DNA from: Candidatus Poseidoniaceae archaeon
GTDB taxonomy: Archaea; Thermoplasmatota; Poseidoniia; Poseidoniales; Poseidoniaceae
DNA: 12,637 nt
Direction: 5' to 3'
Assembly (NCBI GenBank): GCA_013329355.1
Contig: DUKK01000157.1
Span: 1 to 12,637, forward strand
Positions 1-6,885 of this stretch are shown in pieces. The position numbers were made by a program, and so were the translations under genes. Numbering within the stretch: position 1 is the first letter of the stretch; the number at the start of each line of letters is the position of its first letter. The notes under the pieces are model-generated. The model did no database searches. It was not told where the DNA came from and saw nothing but the letters and a program-made list of their open reading frames with translations.

Positions 1-12
1 TTTAGATTTGTG

Positions 13-738
13 ATGGCTATGATTACCATTGGTGTTGACGAAGCAGGCCGTGGACCAGTAATTGGCCCACTGGTAGTATGTAGCGTAGCACTACCTGATA
101 AAGACCTCAAGCTCTTGTCTGAAAATGGCGTAAAAGACTCCAAGGATTTGTCGGCCAGCAAACGGGAAGATATCCGTCAGTGGTTTCTTGACCAGTGTCA
201 TGCTAGAGGTTGGAGTTATGCACTGGTTTACTGTGAAACTACTGAAATTGATTTGGCGGTGCAGCAAAATGGACTGAACATTTTAGAAACTGAATTATTT
301 GCTGAATCTATTAATCGTTTATCGATTAATTCAAGACAAGATTTGGAAATCATTTGTGACGCATGTGATATCGATGCTCTTCGTTTTAATAAGCGGGTTT
401 CAAAGTTAATTGATCTATGGCCATGGCCTAATTCTAAAATTGATAGTTTTCACAAAGCTGATGAGAACTATCCCGTTGTTGGGATGGCAAGTATTTTGGC
501 AAAACAAGCGCGTGATGAAGCGATAAAATCTATTGAGGGAAAACTTGGCTTCCCCATTGGCTCGGGATATCCAAGTGATCAAATTACAATCAATGCGGTA
601 AAAAAAATGATTGGAGACACCCCACATGAAGCATTACGTTGGTCATGGTCAACCGTCAAGCGGATTTGGTCTGAGAACAATTCCACAGAAATGCCAGATA
701 GGTTGGTTGCCAGTGGCAAACAGAAGACTTTATTCTGA
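13..738 (+). CDS. rnhB: Ribonuclease HII
   Basis: Endoribonuclease that cleaves the RNA strand of RNA/DNA hybrids and nicks at single ribonucleotides embedded in DNA, using two metal ions in the cytoplasm. The family N-terminal motif GVDEAGRG lies at residues 7-14. The four acidic catalytic residues are visible as D9, E10, D116 (in CDACD) and D150 (in HKAD), and the family block ASILAKQARD is at 159-168. The length, 241 aa, is normal for archaeal RNase HII. The last five residues are QKTLF, which resembles the start of an archaeal PCNA-interacting (PIP) box but stops before the usual aromatic pair. Start choice is uncertain: GTG10, ATG13 and ATG19 are all in frame. ATG13 overlaps an upstream TGA (11-13), suggesting coupling to a gene outside the window. 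Probably co-transcribed with gltX 44 bases downstream. Confidence 0.95.
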   Translation: MAMITIGVDEAGRGPVIGPLVVCSVALPDKDLKLLSENGVKDSKDLSASKREDIRQWFLDQCHARGWSYALVYCETTEIDLAVQQNGLNILETELFAESINRLSINSRQDLEIICDACDIDALRFNKRVSKLIDLWPWPNSKIDSFHKADENYPVVGMASILAKQARDEAIKSIEGKLGFPIGSGYPSDQITINAVKKMIGDTPHEALRWSWSTVKRIWSENNSTEMPDRLVASGKQKTLF

Positions 739-765
739 CCATTTAATTGATGAAGTATTGACGAC

Positions 766-771
766 AGGAGG
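766..771 (+). promoter_or_regulatory. Shine-Dalgarno site of gltX
   Basis: AGGAGG is a full anti-16S match and the strongest ribosome binding site in the window. It lies 2 bases before GTG774 and 11 bases before ATG783. Two bases is too close for normal initiation, so it favours ATG783, although 11 is somewhat long. Confidence 0.7.
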
Positions 772-782
772 ACGTGTTTGAC

Positions 783-2495
783 ATGGATTGGACGCCGGAT
801 TTGGAGACGGAAAATATGCTTTGGCATATGGCAATTCAGAACGCTATCGAATACTCTGGAAAGGCATCCCCGGGTTCGGTAATCGGACGTGTAATGAGCG
901 TACGGCAGGATTTGCGTCAGCACGGTAAAATCATTAGCCCACTAATCGCCCAAAAAGTTGCATCGGCTAATAAGCTAGCAATGGACCAAGGTTTAGACCA
1001 TTTACGAAATATTCTACAATCTGAAGCACCAGAGTTGTTACAGCAGCGGGAAAAACAGGCAAGACGAACAGGACTCCCAGAGTTGGCCAACGCGGAAAAA
1101 GGCAAAGTTGTACTACGCTTTGCCCCAAACCCAAACGGTCCGCTATCATTTGGTCACGCACGTGGCATCATAATCAATGGTGAGTACGCCAAGGAATATG
1201 ATGGTGAATTAATTCTGCGTTTCGACGATACTGACACATCAAAGAAACCGCCGCTAGTCAAAGCCTACGACCTCATTCAACAAGAAGCTGAGTGGCTATT
1301 GGGGTTCTCGCCTCATAGAATAATTATAGCCAGTGATAGAATCGCAGAATATTACAGCCACGTCGAGCTAATGCTGGAAGGCGGCTTTGGATATGTCTGT
1401 AAATGTAGTGCAGAGCAATTCAGAGAATATCGTGTTGGTATGACAGACTGCCCGTGCCGTAGTTATTCTACAGTAGACAACCTCGAGTTTTGGCAAGACA
1501 TGCTCGATGGAACCTATCAACCAGGAGATGCGGTCGTCAGAGTAAGAACTGATATGACGCTTAGAAATCCCGCGTTGCGTGACTGGCCTGCTTTACGAAT
1601 CCAAGATACTGAGGCTAATCCTCATCCACGTGCGACAGTTGGCTCAAAATATCGAGTATGGCCATTGCTAGATTTCCAAAGCGCTATTGAGGACCACCTG
1701 CAGGGTGTAACCCATATTATCAGAGGCAAAGATTTGATGGATTCAACCCGCAAGCAGAAACTACTGTACGAACATTTTGGTTGGGATTACCCTGAGACTA
1801 TGTATTGGGGGCGAGTCAAAGTACATGAGTGGGGCGGATTTTCAACCTCGCAGATGCGTAAAGACATCGAAGCGGGTTTGTTTGAGGGTTGGTCAGATCC
1901 AAGACTACCAACCATTGCCAGCCTTTCTGGCAGTGGTATCCAGGCAAGCGCATTGCGAAACTTCTGGACTGAATTAGGCGTTACTCAGAAAGATATCGCC
2001 GTACCATTAGCAACACTTTATTCACACAACATCAAGATTATTGACGATGATGCACCAAGAATAGCGTTTATTAGAGATCCGGTTGCTTTGACCCTAGTCG
2101 GTGTAAATGAGTCCTTTGTTGAGATTCCTACTCACCCCAACACATCTAATTTAGGCACGAGAAAGATAGACCTGCAAAACTCAGTAGTATTTGTCGAGCG
2201 AGAGGATTTACAACATCACAAACTTCGACTCAAGGAATTTGGTGACTTCGACATTAAGGATAATCAAGCACACTTTGTGGCCAAAGAGCGGACTGATAAA
2301 CGAAAAATTATTCATTGGACCTCAAAAGATTCTTCCGTCGATGCGTCGCTTCAGCGGGTCATTGATGGCGAGATTTGCTTACTCAAGGGGAAACTCGAGG
2401 AACACCAACTACCATCAAATACACCGGTGCAAATAGAACGAATTGGCTATGGCATTATTGCTGCGCATGATAAAATTATTTTCACTCATGATTAG
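783..2495 (+). CDS. gltX: Glutamyl-tRNA synthetase, archaeal type
   Basis: Class Ib aminoacyl-tRNA synthetase that charges tRNA(Glu) (in some archaea also tRNA(Gln)) with glutamate in the cytoplasm. The layout is archaeal: an N-terminal helical extension of about 105 residues precedes the Rossmann catalytic fold, which opens with RFAPNPNGP (112-120). The HIGH position reads SFGH (122-125), followed by LRFDDTD (145-151). The KMSKS-loop region reads FSTSQMRKDIEAG (353-365), then GWSDPRLPT, a typical archaeal/eukaryotic GluRS block. Cysteines 206, 208, 223 and 225 (CKC...CPC) could form a metal site. The C-terminal part, from about residue 390, is the beta-barrel anticodon-binding region of the archaeal/eukaryotic subfamily rather than the bacterial helical one. 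Length 570 aa is normal. GTG774 would add three residues. It lies between rnhB and the CBS gene, probably in one transcript. Confidence 0.95.
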   Translation: MDWTPDLETENMLWHMAIQNAIEYSGKASPGSVIGRVMSVRQDLRQHGKIISPLIAQKVASANKLAMDQGLDHLRNILQSEAPELLQQREKQARRTGLPELANAEKGKVVLRFAPNPNGPLSFGHARGIIINGEYAKEYDGELILRFDDTDTSKKPPLVKAYDLIQQEAEWLLGFSPHRIIIASDRIAEYYSHVELMLEGGFGYVCKCSAEQFREYRVGMTDCPCRSYSTVDNLEFWQDMLDGTYQPGDAVVRVRTDMTLRNPALRDWPALRIQDTEANPHPRATVGSKYRVWPLLDFQSAIEDHLQGVTHIIRGKDLMDSTRKQKLLYEHFGWDYPETMYWGRVKVHEWGGFSTSQMRKDIEAGLFEGWSDPRLPTIASLSGSGIQASALRNFWTELGVTQKDIAVPLATLYSHNIKIIDDDAPRIAFIRDPVALTLVGVNESFVEIPTHPNTSNLGTRKIDLQNSVVFVEREDLQHHKLRLKEFGDFDIKDNQAHFVAKERTDKRKIIHWTSKDSSVDASLQRVIDGEICLLKGKLEEHQLPSNTPVQIERIGYGIIAAHDKIIFTHD

Positions 2496-2509
2496 GAAGA
2501 ATCAAATCT

Positions 2510-2950
2510 TTGGTCATCCACGTCAAGGCAATGTCCAACGATGTGGTGACTGTTGCAGACTTAGACTTAAATGATGAGCATATGACTATTGGCCTAAGTG
2601 ATACACTGCAAGAAGCAGCCAGAAGACTTTTGTCGGTTCCCGGTGGTATTCTCGTAGTTCTTGATGATGAATCAAAAGTCAAAGGAGTGATAGGATACAA
2701 ACAAATGCTTGTGGCTATTGATTCAGAAACCGACACAAAGAACGCAACCTGTGCCGAACACATGGAAATGGATTTCATGGAAGTCACACTTGAGGAAGAC
2801 CTGCAAGATGTGCTGAAAAAAATTCATCAAAGATCTCCACAAGCCGTTGTTGCGACTGATGACCATGGTGATTTTAGTGGCTATTTTTCACCAAATGATT
2901 ATCAAGCTAGCAGAAAGTTAGTAAAATCACTAAAAAAATTGAAATTGTGA
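2510..2950 (+). CDS. Small protein with two CBS domains
   Basis: A 146-aa stand-alone CBS pair. The first CBS motif covers about residues 5-70, with a short helix, then the hydrophobic strand GGILVVLDD and the KGVIGYKQM turn-helix. The second covers about 78-133 (EEDLQDVLKKIHQ, QAVVATDDHGDFSGYF). CBS pairs usually bind adenine nucleotides or S-adenosylmethionine and act as sensors, but the ligand and partner cannot be read from this sequence. The tail (134-146) is lysine-rich. The start is TTG2510, because an in-frame TGA at 2489 blocks any upstream start and residues VKAMSNDVVTV already belong to the first CBS motif; ATG2531 would cut into it. An AGGAAG at 2494-2499, overlapping the gltX stop, is a usable ribosome site 10 bases upstream. 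The 14-base gap suggests an operon with gltX. The stop codon directly abuts the convergent gene. Confidence 0.85.
   Translation: MVIHVKAMSNDVVTVADLDLNDEHMTIGLSDTLQEAARRLLSVPGGILVVLDDESKVKGVIGYKQMLVAIDSETDTKNATCAEHMEMDFMEVTLEEDLQDVLKKIHQRSPQAVVATDDHGDFSGYFSPNDYQASRKLVKSLKKLKL
2932..2938 (-). terminator. T-tract terminator candidate for the 683-aa gene
   Basis: A run of seven T on the minus strand lies 12-18 bases past the stop of the minus-strand gene, inside the end of the CBS gene. Archaeal RNA polymerase terminates at oligo-T tracts without needing a hairpin, so this is a plausible terminator. It could also be simply lysine codons (AAA AAA) of the CBS gene. Confidence 0.35.
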
Positions 2951-5002
2951 TTAGCCAACGATTTTGATGGTTTTGCCACAGCCAGCACACGCGACCCTAA
3001 GCGGCCGCTCATCACTCAATACTGGAATATTAGTATCACAAGAGGGACAACCAACCGTCGGTACATCGACCTGCACCTCAGTTTGGACCTGTTTGCTAGC
3101 CTTTTGCCTCCGCGGACTGATTAATCCGGTCACAATCCACAGCATGGATGCGACTCCAGAAGCACCGAAAACAAATAGTGGAGGATATGAAAAAACGTAT
3201 ATTAGACCTACAATTGGCACCAAGACTAATTCCAAATTAAGGAACCTACGGTGCTTATTTCTAGTCATCGAGAAGGAACTAAACAAGCCAAATAGGACAA
3301 TTGCTAGAGTGATTAAAGTTAGCGGCATTGGAGCAAATAGAAGATTATCATTTGGTTGGACAATGATGGTGAAATCTTCATCTAAACTGGTTGATGACGC
3401 TTCTATGTTGATTACTTCGCCCCAAGGATATCGCGAGTGAGAAAATGACAGATAGTCCGACTCCAACATTTCAGAATTACCAAATGATGTCAGTACGGAA
3501 GACTTTGCCTCAACTGAAATGCTATAGTCTTGCCATATTGGAGTGGTTTGAGTTTTAGTAAAACTTCTCAAGAGTTCTAATTGTTGTCCACTTTGTAAGG
3601 TTTGAAGCGTTGAAAATGTGATACTTAGTGGATGATTGACAACCCTAGTTTCACCCATTAAGTCGACAGAAATCGAGATTGTGTCAAAATCTGCGGAATC
3701 ACCAATCAGCTCGTTACTTTGCAATTGCATTCCACCGATATCGCTCATGTAAGTTCGGTAGCGGGTTTTCATCTCACGCTCAAACTGCTCTTTTTCTACA
3801 TTCTCGATATTCCTACTCTCACGGTTATCATCCGAGACGCCACCTTTGTCCCAACCGAACAATACTGAAGATGTAGGCAAATCTGTGTCGCCTATGTGAT
3901 CCATTCCCCACCGTATCCAAAATGCCATTTCACCATCAATGTCAATAATCGTGGTTTTAGCCATTTTTAAATTGCCATCATCGCTTGATAAGTCGATTAA
4001 TTGCTCTATCGCTAGTGGGCTTCCCGAACCGCTAGTTCTGAGTGGTTCATCTTCCGGGTAAAATGTTCCAGTGCCGCCACCGGTATCTGTGACTTGGATA
4101 GTGAATTGGGTTGAACCCTGAATGAGCGGGCCATTTGGTTGTAGATTAAGCCTGACAGATACTTGGATACTAGTTGTGCCACTGGCTGCATCGGTCCATG
4201 TCCAAGTCACAACAATCGAATCACCTCGCTTGGTTTCTATCGGGTCACCGTCAACCTTCAAGCCATCAACATACATCTCTATTGAGTCAGAGTAAGCGAG
4301 TGCGTCTAAACCAAACGGCGAATCGATAACTGCTGAGAGATATGTGTCTCCACCCTCGATAATGGGTTCATCGATTGACAACTCCATCAACGGAATATTT
4401 GCTGACATGCTAGAGTCAAATTCATCCGAACCCCAAAGGAATTCTAGTTTTGCATCTCCCCCAGGCACGCTAAAAACAACGGAACGAGCACTGAGTTCCA
4501 GTTCTATTTCACTAGACGCCGATACTGACATTTCCTCAATAGGTATCGCAAACTCAATCGTACCCTCCCCTTGAGCGAGGACCGAGGAATCTAAATTCGT
4601 TGAGTCAGAAAATACTTGAGAACCGATTTTGACGCTTGCTGTGGCATTAATTTGGGCACCGCCTGCATCACTTACGCGATAATTAATTACTAGGTTCCAA
4701 GTCGATTCAGGGATAGATCCTGGCCATACTCGACCAAAACTCCAAACACCAACGGTTTCTTGTGATGTTATTGAATTGGCAATCACTGCATTATTCGCCT
4801 CGTCGGTGAGCAACTGGGAAAAAGGTGTTAGTTCACCTGTAGACCCACCAATCAGATACAGTTCAATATCGTGAGCATCATCACAACAAACGACGGTTGA
4901 TTGTCCTTCAGACGAGCCAATCACGCTACTAGAGAACGGTATTGACAGCATCATAAAAATTAGTACGAGGTGAATTACTCGTCCTGGTCTAGTGGCCAAC
5001 AC
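2951..5002 (-). CDS. Surface protein with three C-terminal membrane segments and a cytoplasmic zinc ribbon
   Basis: 683 aa, no recognised family. Residues 1-30 look like a signal peptide: basic TRPGR, hydrophobic core at 10-22, then small residues. The ectodomain (about 31-553) is Ser/Thr/Asp-rich and strand-rich, typical of archaeal beta-sandwich surface proteins; its only cysteines are a vicinal pair, C39-C40. Membrane segments are predicted at about 558-577, 590-606 and 609-629. Basic stretches after the first (TRNKHRR) and third (SPRRQK) place the C-terminus in the cytoplasm. It ends with a zinc ribbon, C652-x2-C655-x16-C672-x2-C675. The start is GTG5002; no ATG lies in frame nearby. A TATA-like TAAATTA about 29 bases upstream (5028-5034) would suit a nearly leaderless transcript. 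The layout suggests a sensor or an anchored assembly factor, but that is inference. Confidence 0.8.
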   Translation of the reverse strand: MLATRPGRVIHLVLIFMMLSIPFSSSVIGSSEGQSTVVCCDDAHDIELYLIGGSTGELTPFSQLLTDEANNAVIANSITSQETVGVWSFGRVWPGSIPESTWNLVINYRVSDAGGAQINATASVKIGSQVFSDSTNLDSSVLAQGEGTIEFAIPIEEMSVSASSEIELELSARSVVFSVPGGDAKLEFLWGSDEFDSSMSANIPLMELSIDEPIIEGGDTYLSAVIDSPFGLDALAYSDSIEMYVDGLKVDGDPIETKRGDSIVVTWTWTDAASGTTSIQVSVRLNLQPNGPLIQGSTQFTIQVTDTGGGTGTFYPEDEPLRTSGSGSPLAIEQLIDLSSDDGNLKMAKTTIIDIDGEMAFWIRWGMDHIGDTDLPTSSVLFGWDKGGVSDDNRESRNIENVEKEQFEREMKTRYRTYMSDIGGMQLQSNELIGDSADFDTISISVDLMGETRVVNHPLSITFSTLQTLQSGQQLELLRSFTKTQTTPIWQDYSISVEAKSSVLTSFGNSEMLESDYLSFSHSRYPWGEVINIEASSTSLDEDFTIIVQPNDNLLFAPMPLTLITLAIVLFGLFSSFSMTRNKHRRFLNLELVLVPIVGLIYVFSYPPLFVFGASGVASMLWIVTGLISPRRQKASKQVQTEVQVDVPTVGCPSCDTNIPVLSDERPLRVACAGCGKTIKIVG
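2962..2974 (+). terminator. T-rich terminator candidate for the rnhB-gltX-CBS transcript
   Basis: Two TTTT tracts separated by five bases lie 11-24 bases past the CBS gene stop on the plus strand, inside the 3' end of the convergent gene. This would be a weak archaeal oligo-T terminator. It is the only T-rich stretch close to the stop. Confidence 0.25.
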
Positions 5003-5021
5003 ATCACTACCAATAACTCAT

Positions 5022-5052
5022 GGCTCATAATTTACTCTATTGAGTGTGAGCC
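5022..5052. repeat. Nested inverted repeat in the gap upstream of the 683-aa surface protein gene
   Basis: Outer arms GGCTCA (5022-5027) and TGAGCC (5047-5052) are perfect complements. Inside them ACTC (5034-5037) and GAGT (5042-5045) form a second short stem with loop TATT. It fills the middle of the 82-base gap between the 116-aa gene and the 683-aa gene and overlaps the TATA-like element of the latter. It could be an operator or an RNA hairpin after the 116-aa gene. No T-run follows it, so it does not look like a bacterial-style terminator. Confidence 0.4.
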
Positions 5053-5084
5053 AATCTAGTCAGTTTACAAGTGCTGAAATAATC

Positions 5085-5435
5085 TCACAAGGCTTTTTCC
5101 AGCAGGGTGCCCAACTCTTTCTCAAATAGTGACACAAGGGCTTCACCAACTTCTCCTTGTAAATCCTCGGGCAATAGTCGTAAACCCAATCGAGTAGCGG
5201 CTCTTGTTGCCTTCAACTCAGCATATATTGAGCGTGCTTTAGATTGGAAGTAATACGAAACCGCTTCCTTAATCTCAGCTTTCAATTCGGGGTCTGAATC
5301 GACCTTATTGCGTATATGAGACTTTAATTCGTCTTTTACTAGGTCCCTAAATGCTTCAATAACCAGGTCCTCTGTTGACATCAAATCCTTGATTTGGTCT
5401 TTGATGCTACCAGTAAGTAGTCGCTCGATGGCCAT
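5085..5435 (-). CDS. Small all-helical protein of unknown function
   Basis: 116 aa, function not recognised. Composition and periodicity indicate an all-alpha protein: alternating charged (K, E, D, R) and hydrophobic residues throughout, with a Pro at 51 in SDPEL and at 89 in LLPEDL as probable helix breaks. There is no signal peptide, membrane segment, cysteine or obvious catalytic motif, so it is a cytoplasmic, probably oligomeric or partner-binding protein. The aromatic core SYYFQSKARSIYAELKA (60-76) is the most distinctive patch. The start is ATG5435; no clear ribosome site precedes it. It lies 43 bases downstream of the DHH-like gene on the same strand, so it is likely in the rpsO transcription unit. 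Codon use and base composition match its neighbours. I considered the KEOPS subunit Pcc1 because of the context, but Pcc1 is alpha/beta and shorter. Confidence 0.75.
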   Translation of the reverse strand: MAIERLLTGSIKDQIKDLMSTEDLVIEAFRDLVKDELKSHIRNKVDSDPELKAEIKEAVSYYFQSKARSIYAELKATRAATRLGLRLLPEDLQGEVGEALVSLFEKELGTLLEKAL

Positions 5436-5457
5436 ATACCGGCGAGATACTACTATT

Positions 5458-5488
5458 GTTTGAATTCATCGTATGTGCCTATTCAAAC
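5458..5488. repeat. Eight-base inverted repeat spanning the DHH-like gene stop codon
   Basis: GTTTGAAT (5458-5465) and ATTCAAAC (5481-5488) are perfect complements separated by 15 bases. The right arm covers the last codons and stop of the DHH-like gene; the left arm lies in the short gap before the 116-aa gene. It could be an operator for an internal promoter or an RNA stem affecting read-through into the 116-aa gene. No T-run follows on the minus strand. Confidence 0.35.
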
Positions 5489-6378
5489 CCACCAGTTGAA
5501 ATTAGCCGCTTCAGTATATCACCCGCATGGGATTTTTTCTCACTCTCATCCACTGGCCAATCAGTTACTGCAGTATGAATCTGGCTGTGCAGATCCTGCA
5601 CCCCTTCTCCAACAATAATTCTAAACCATAGCAATTCTTCCAACCTTGGGGTAGAAATTTTCGGGTTTAGAAGCACTGGTAATACCAACTCGCTCATTGC
5701 CTGTCGACGTTGTTCATGATCCATTTTTGGCCATTTTTTTGATAGGCGTCTTAGCATATTATCTGGAAAGTTCGGTATCATATCGGTATTTGGATTAGCA
5801 ATTTCTGGGATTGGAACTATACTAATGGTGCCCTCGCTTTGTAGGCTGTCACGAATTTTAGTATAGACTGGGTCATACGAATTGTCTAACGATTCACGTA
5901 ACCACTGTCCGAATCCAGCCAATGGACGCAGTCGTCTGACTCTGATTCCATTTGGTGAGATTAACGAGGCAATTGCAGCAGATTGAACAACAACATCCAA
6001 GGCCCCATTATGTTGTTTCACAGAGTTAGGATGGTTGACAGAAACTGCCAAGGGTAGAATTCGACAGCGGCCGTGGTCATCGATTTCTTCCATCTTCCAT
6101 GTATCCTCAAATTGCTCTATGCTTATCACTGTCTTAGCGGTTGAGGAGTAGTTATAACCCTCGCCCTTTGATTGATTATGAATTGAGGGCAATATTTTCC
6201 GGCTGTAGGATATTTTAGCATCCATCATAGCAGATTCTAAAAATGCCAAAGAAACAATTCCTTCCAAATCAGCAGTGGCAAATATAGCAACATTATCGAC
6301 GCTGGTTATTTTGTCAACTAAATCATATATCCGGGTTTTAACATCTCGAAACAATTCTGTCTCTGCAATGTTTTGCAT
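5479..6378 (-). CDS. DHH/RecJ-like protein with degenerate active site (Cdc45-like candidate)
   Basis: Likely a divergent DHH-superfamily protein; about 299 aa from ATG6378. The frame extends to TTG6426, directly abutting the rpsO stop, which would add 16 residues; numbering here uses that longer frame. The segment VAIFATADLEGIVSLAFLESA (46-66) matches the first DHH motif, normally HxDADG, but the histidine is T51 and the second aspartate is E55. A second block, EIDDHGR (114-120), resembles the DHH motif with its first His replaced by Asp. AVSVNHPN (127-134) resembles the following VNP region, then a helix LDVVVQSAAIASLI (143-156). It is shorter than archaeal RecJ/GAN nucleases (about 450-500 aa) and I see no DHHA1 domain. 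ATG6378 gives an N-terminus of the usual length before motif I. Its position directly after rpsO matches the RecJ-like gene of many euryarchaea. A non-catalytic replisome role is inference. Confidence 0.5.
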   Translation of the reverse strand: MQNIAETELFRDVKTRIYDLVDKITSVDNVAIFATADLEGIVSLAFLESAMMDAKISYSRKILPSIHNQSKGEGYNYSSTAKTVISIEQFEDTWKMEEIDDHGRCRILPLAVSVNHPNSVKQHNGALDVVVQSAAIASLISPNGIRVRRLRPLAGFGQWLRESLDNSYDPVYTKIRDSLQSEGTISIVPIPEIANPNTDMIPNFPDNMLRRLSKKWPKMDHEQRRQAMSELVLPVLLNPKISTPRLEELLWFRIIVGEGVQDLHSQIHTAVTDWPVDESEKKSHAGDILKRLISTGGFE

Positions 6379-6426
6379 GTCAACCAAACAACCCGCGCAA
6401 TAATTACTGGCTGTGTAGTATATCAA

Positions 6427-6885
6427 TTACTCGACCATTAGTCTTAGCTCATCTCTCTTATATCGCCAGTCTGCGGGCAATTTTCCTTCTGAGATGTAAT
6501 AACTTGCAAGTTTTCTGAGCTTCGCTTCGGTGATTTCTAGCGAGCGCTTGTTGTGAGTGTCTTTGTGGTTGCCACTACCCAAGTGCTCGATAATTCGGAC
6601 TGCTTGTCGCATCAAATTCATCATATCTTCTGGGTAGTTACCGCCAATGTCATGTTCGGCTAATATTGCACCGATTCTTTTGCCTGTCACTAATTTTACG
6701 TTGGGGACTGCATGCTGATCTCGCATGATTGTGCCGATTTCCGCAGTGGAGTGACCGGATTTACCAAGTTCTACAATGAGTTTTGTTACTTCATCAGCAT
6801 CAGTATTAGACCATTCAGGAGCCTCAGTAACGTACGGCTTAGATGAGCCGCTTTTGCCTCTTCTAGACTTATACATTCGTGCCAT
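6427..6885 (-). CDS. rpsO: 30S ribosomal protein S15 (uS15), archaeal type
   Basis: Primary-binding protein of the small ribosomal subunit; it binds 16S rRNA helices in the platform region and helps form the bridge to the large subunit. The protein has the archaeal/eukaryotic N-terminal extension beginning MARMYKSRRGKSGSSKP, absent from bacterial S15. The conserved core follows: a helical EVTKLIVELGKSGHSTAEIG region, then KLVTGKRIGAIL and GSGNHKDTHNKRSLEITEAKLRKLASYY (about 104-131), where the HKDTHNKR-type RNA-binding signature sits. The length of 152 aa from ATG6885 equals the family norm. GTG6894 is also in frame, but MARM is the typical archaeal start. GAGTGAT just upstream is a partial ribosome site. 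It is followed without a gap by the DHH-like frame, as in other euryarchaea. Confidence 0.95.
   Translation of the reverse strand: MARMYKSRRGKSGSSKPYVTEAPEWSNTDADEVTKLIVELGKSGHSTAEIGTIMRDQHAVPNVKLVTGKRIGAILAEHDIGGNYPEDMMNLMRQAVRIIEHLGSGNHKDTHNKRSLEITEAKLRKLASYYISEGKLPADWRYKRDELRLMVE

Noticed and set aside
736..747. Stop-codon read-through or selenocysteine/pyrrolysine recoding at the end of rnhB
   Set aside because: The stop is TGA, only three sense codons follow before the next stop, and no SECIS-like structure is evident. A plain C-terminus is simpler.
739..773. A C/D box guide RNA suggested by TGATGA in the rnhB-gltX gap
   Set aside because: The gap is only 44 bases to ATG783, is partly taken up by the gltX ribosome site, and has no paired D box at a suitable distance.
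2964..3440. A 158-codon open frame on the plus strand inside the 683-aa gene
   Set aside because: It lies wholly antisense to a better-supported coding region, has no ribosome site or recognisable domain, and has composition typical of a shadow frame.
5085..5435. 116-aa protein as the KEOPS subunit Pcc1, which sits near rpsO in some archaea
   Set aside because: Pcc1 is about 80 aa with an alpha/beta fold; this protein reads as entirely helical and shows no Pcc1 motif.
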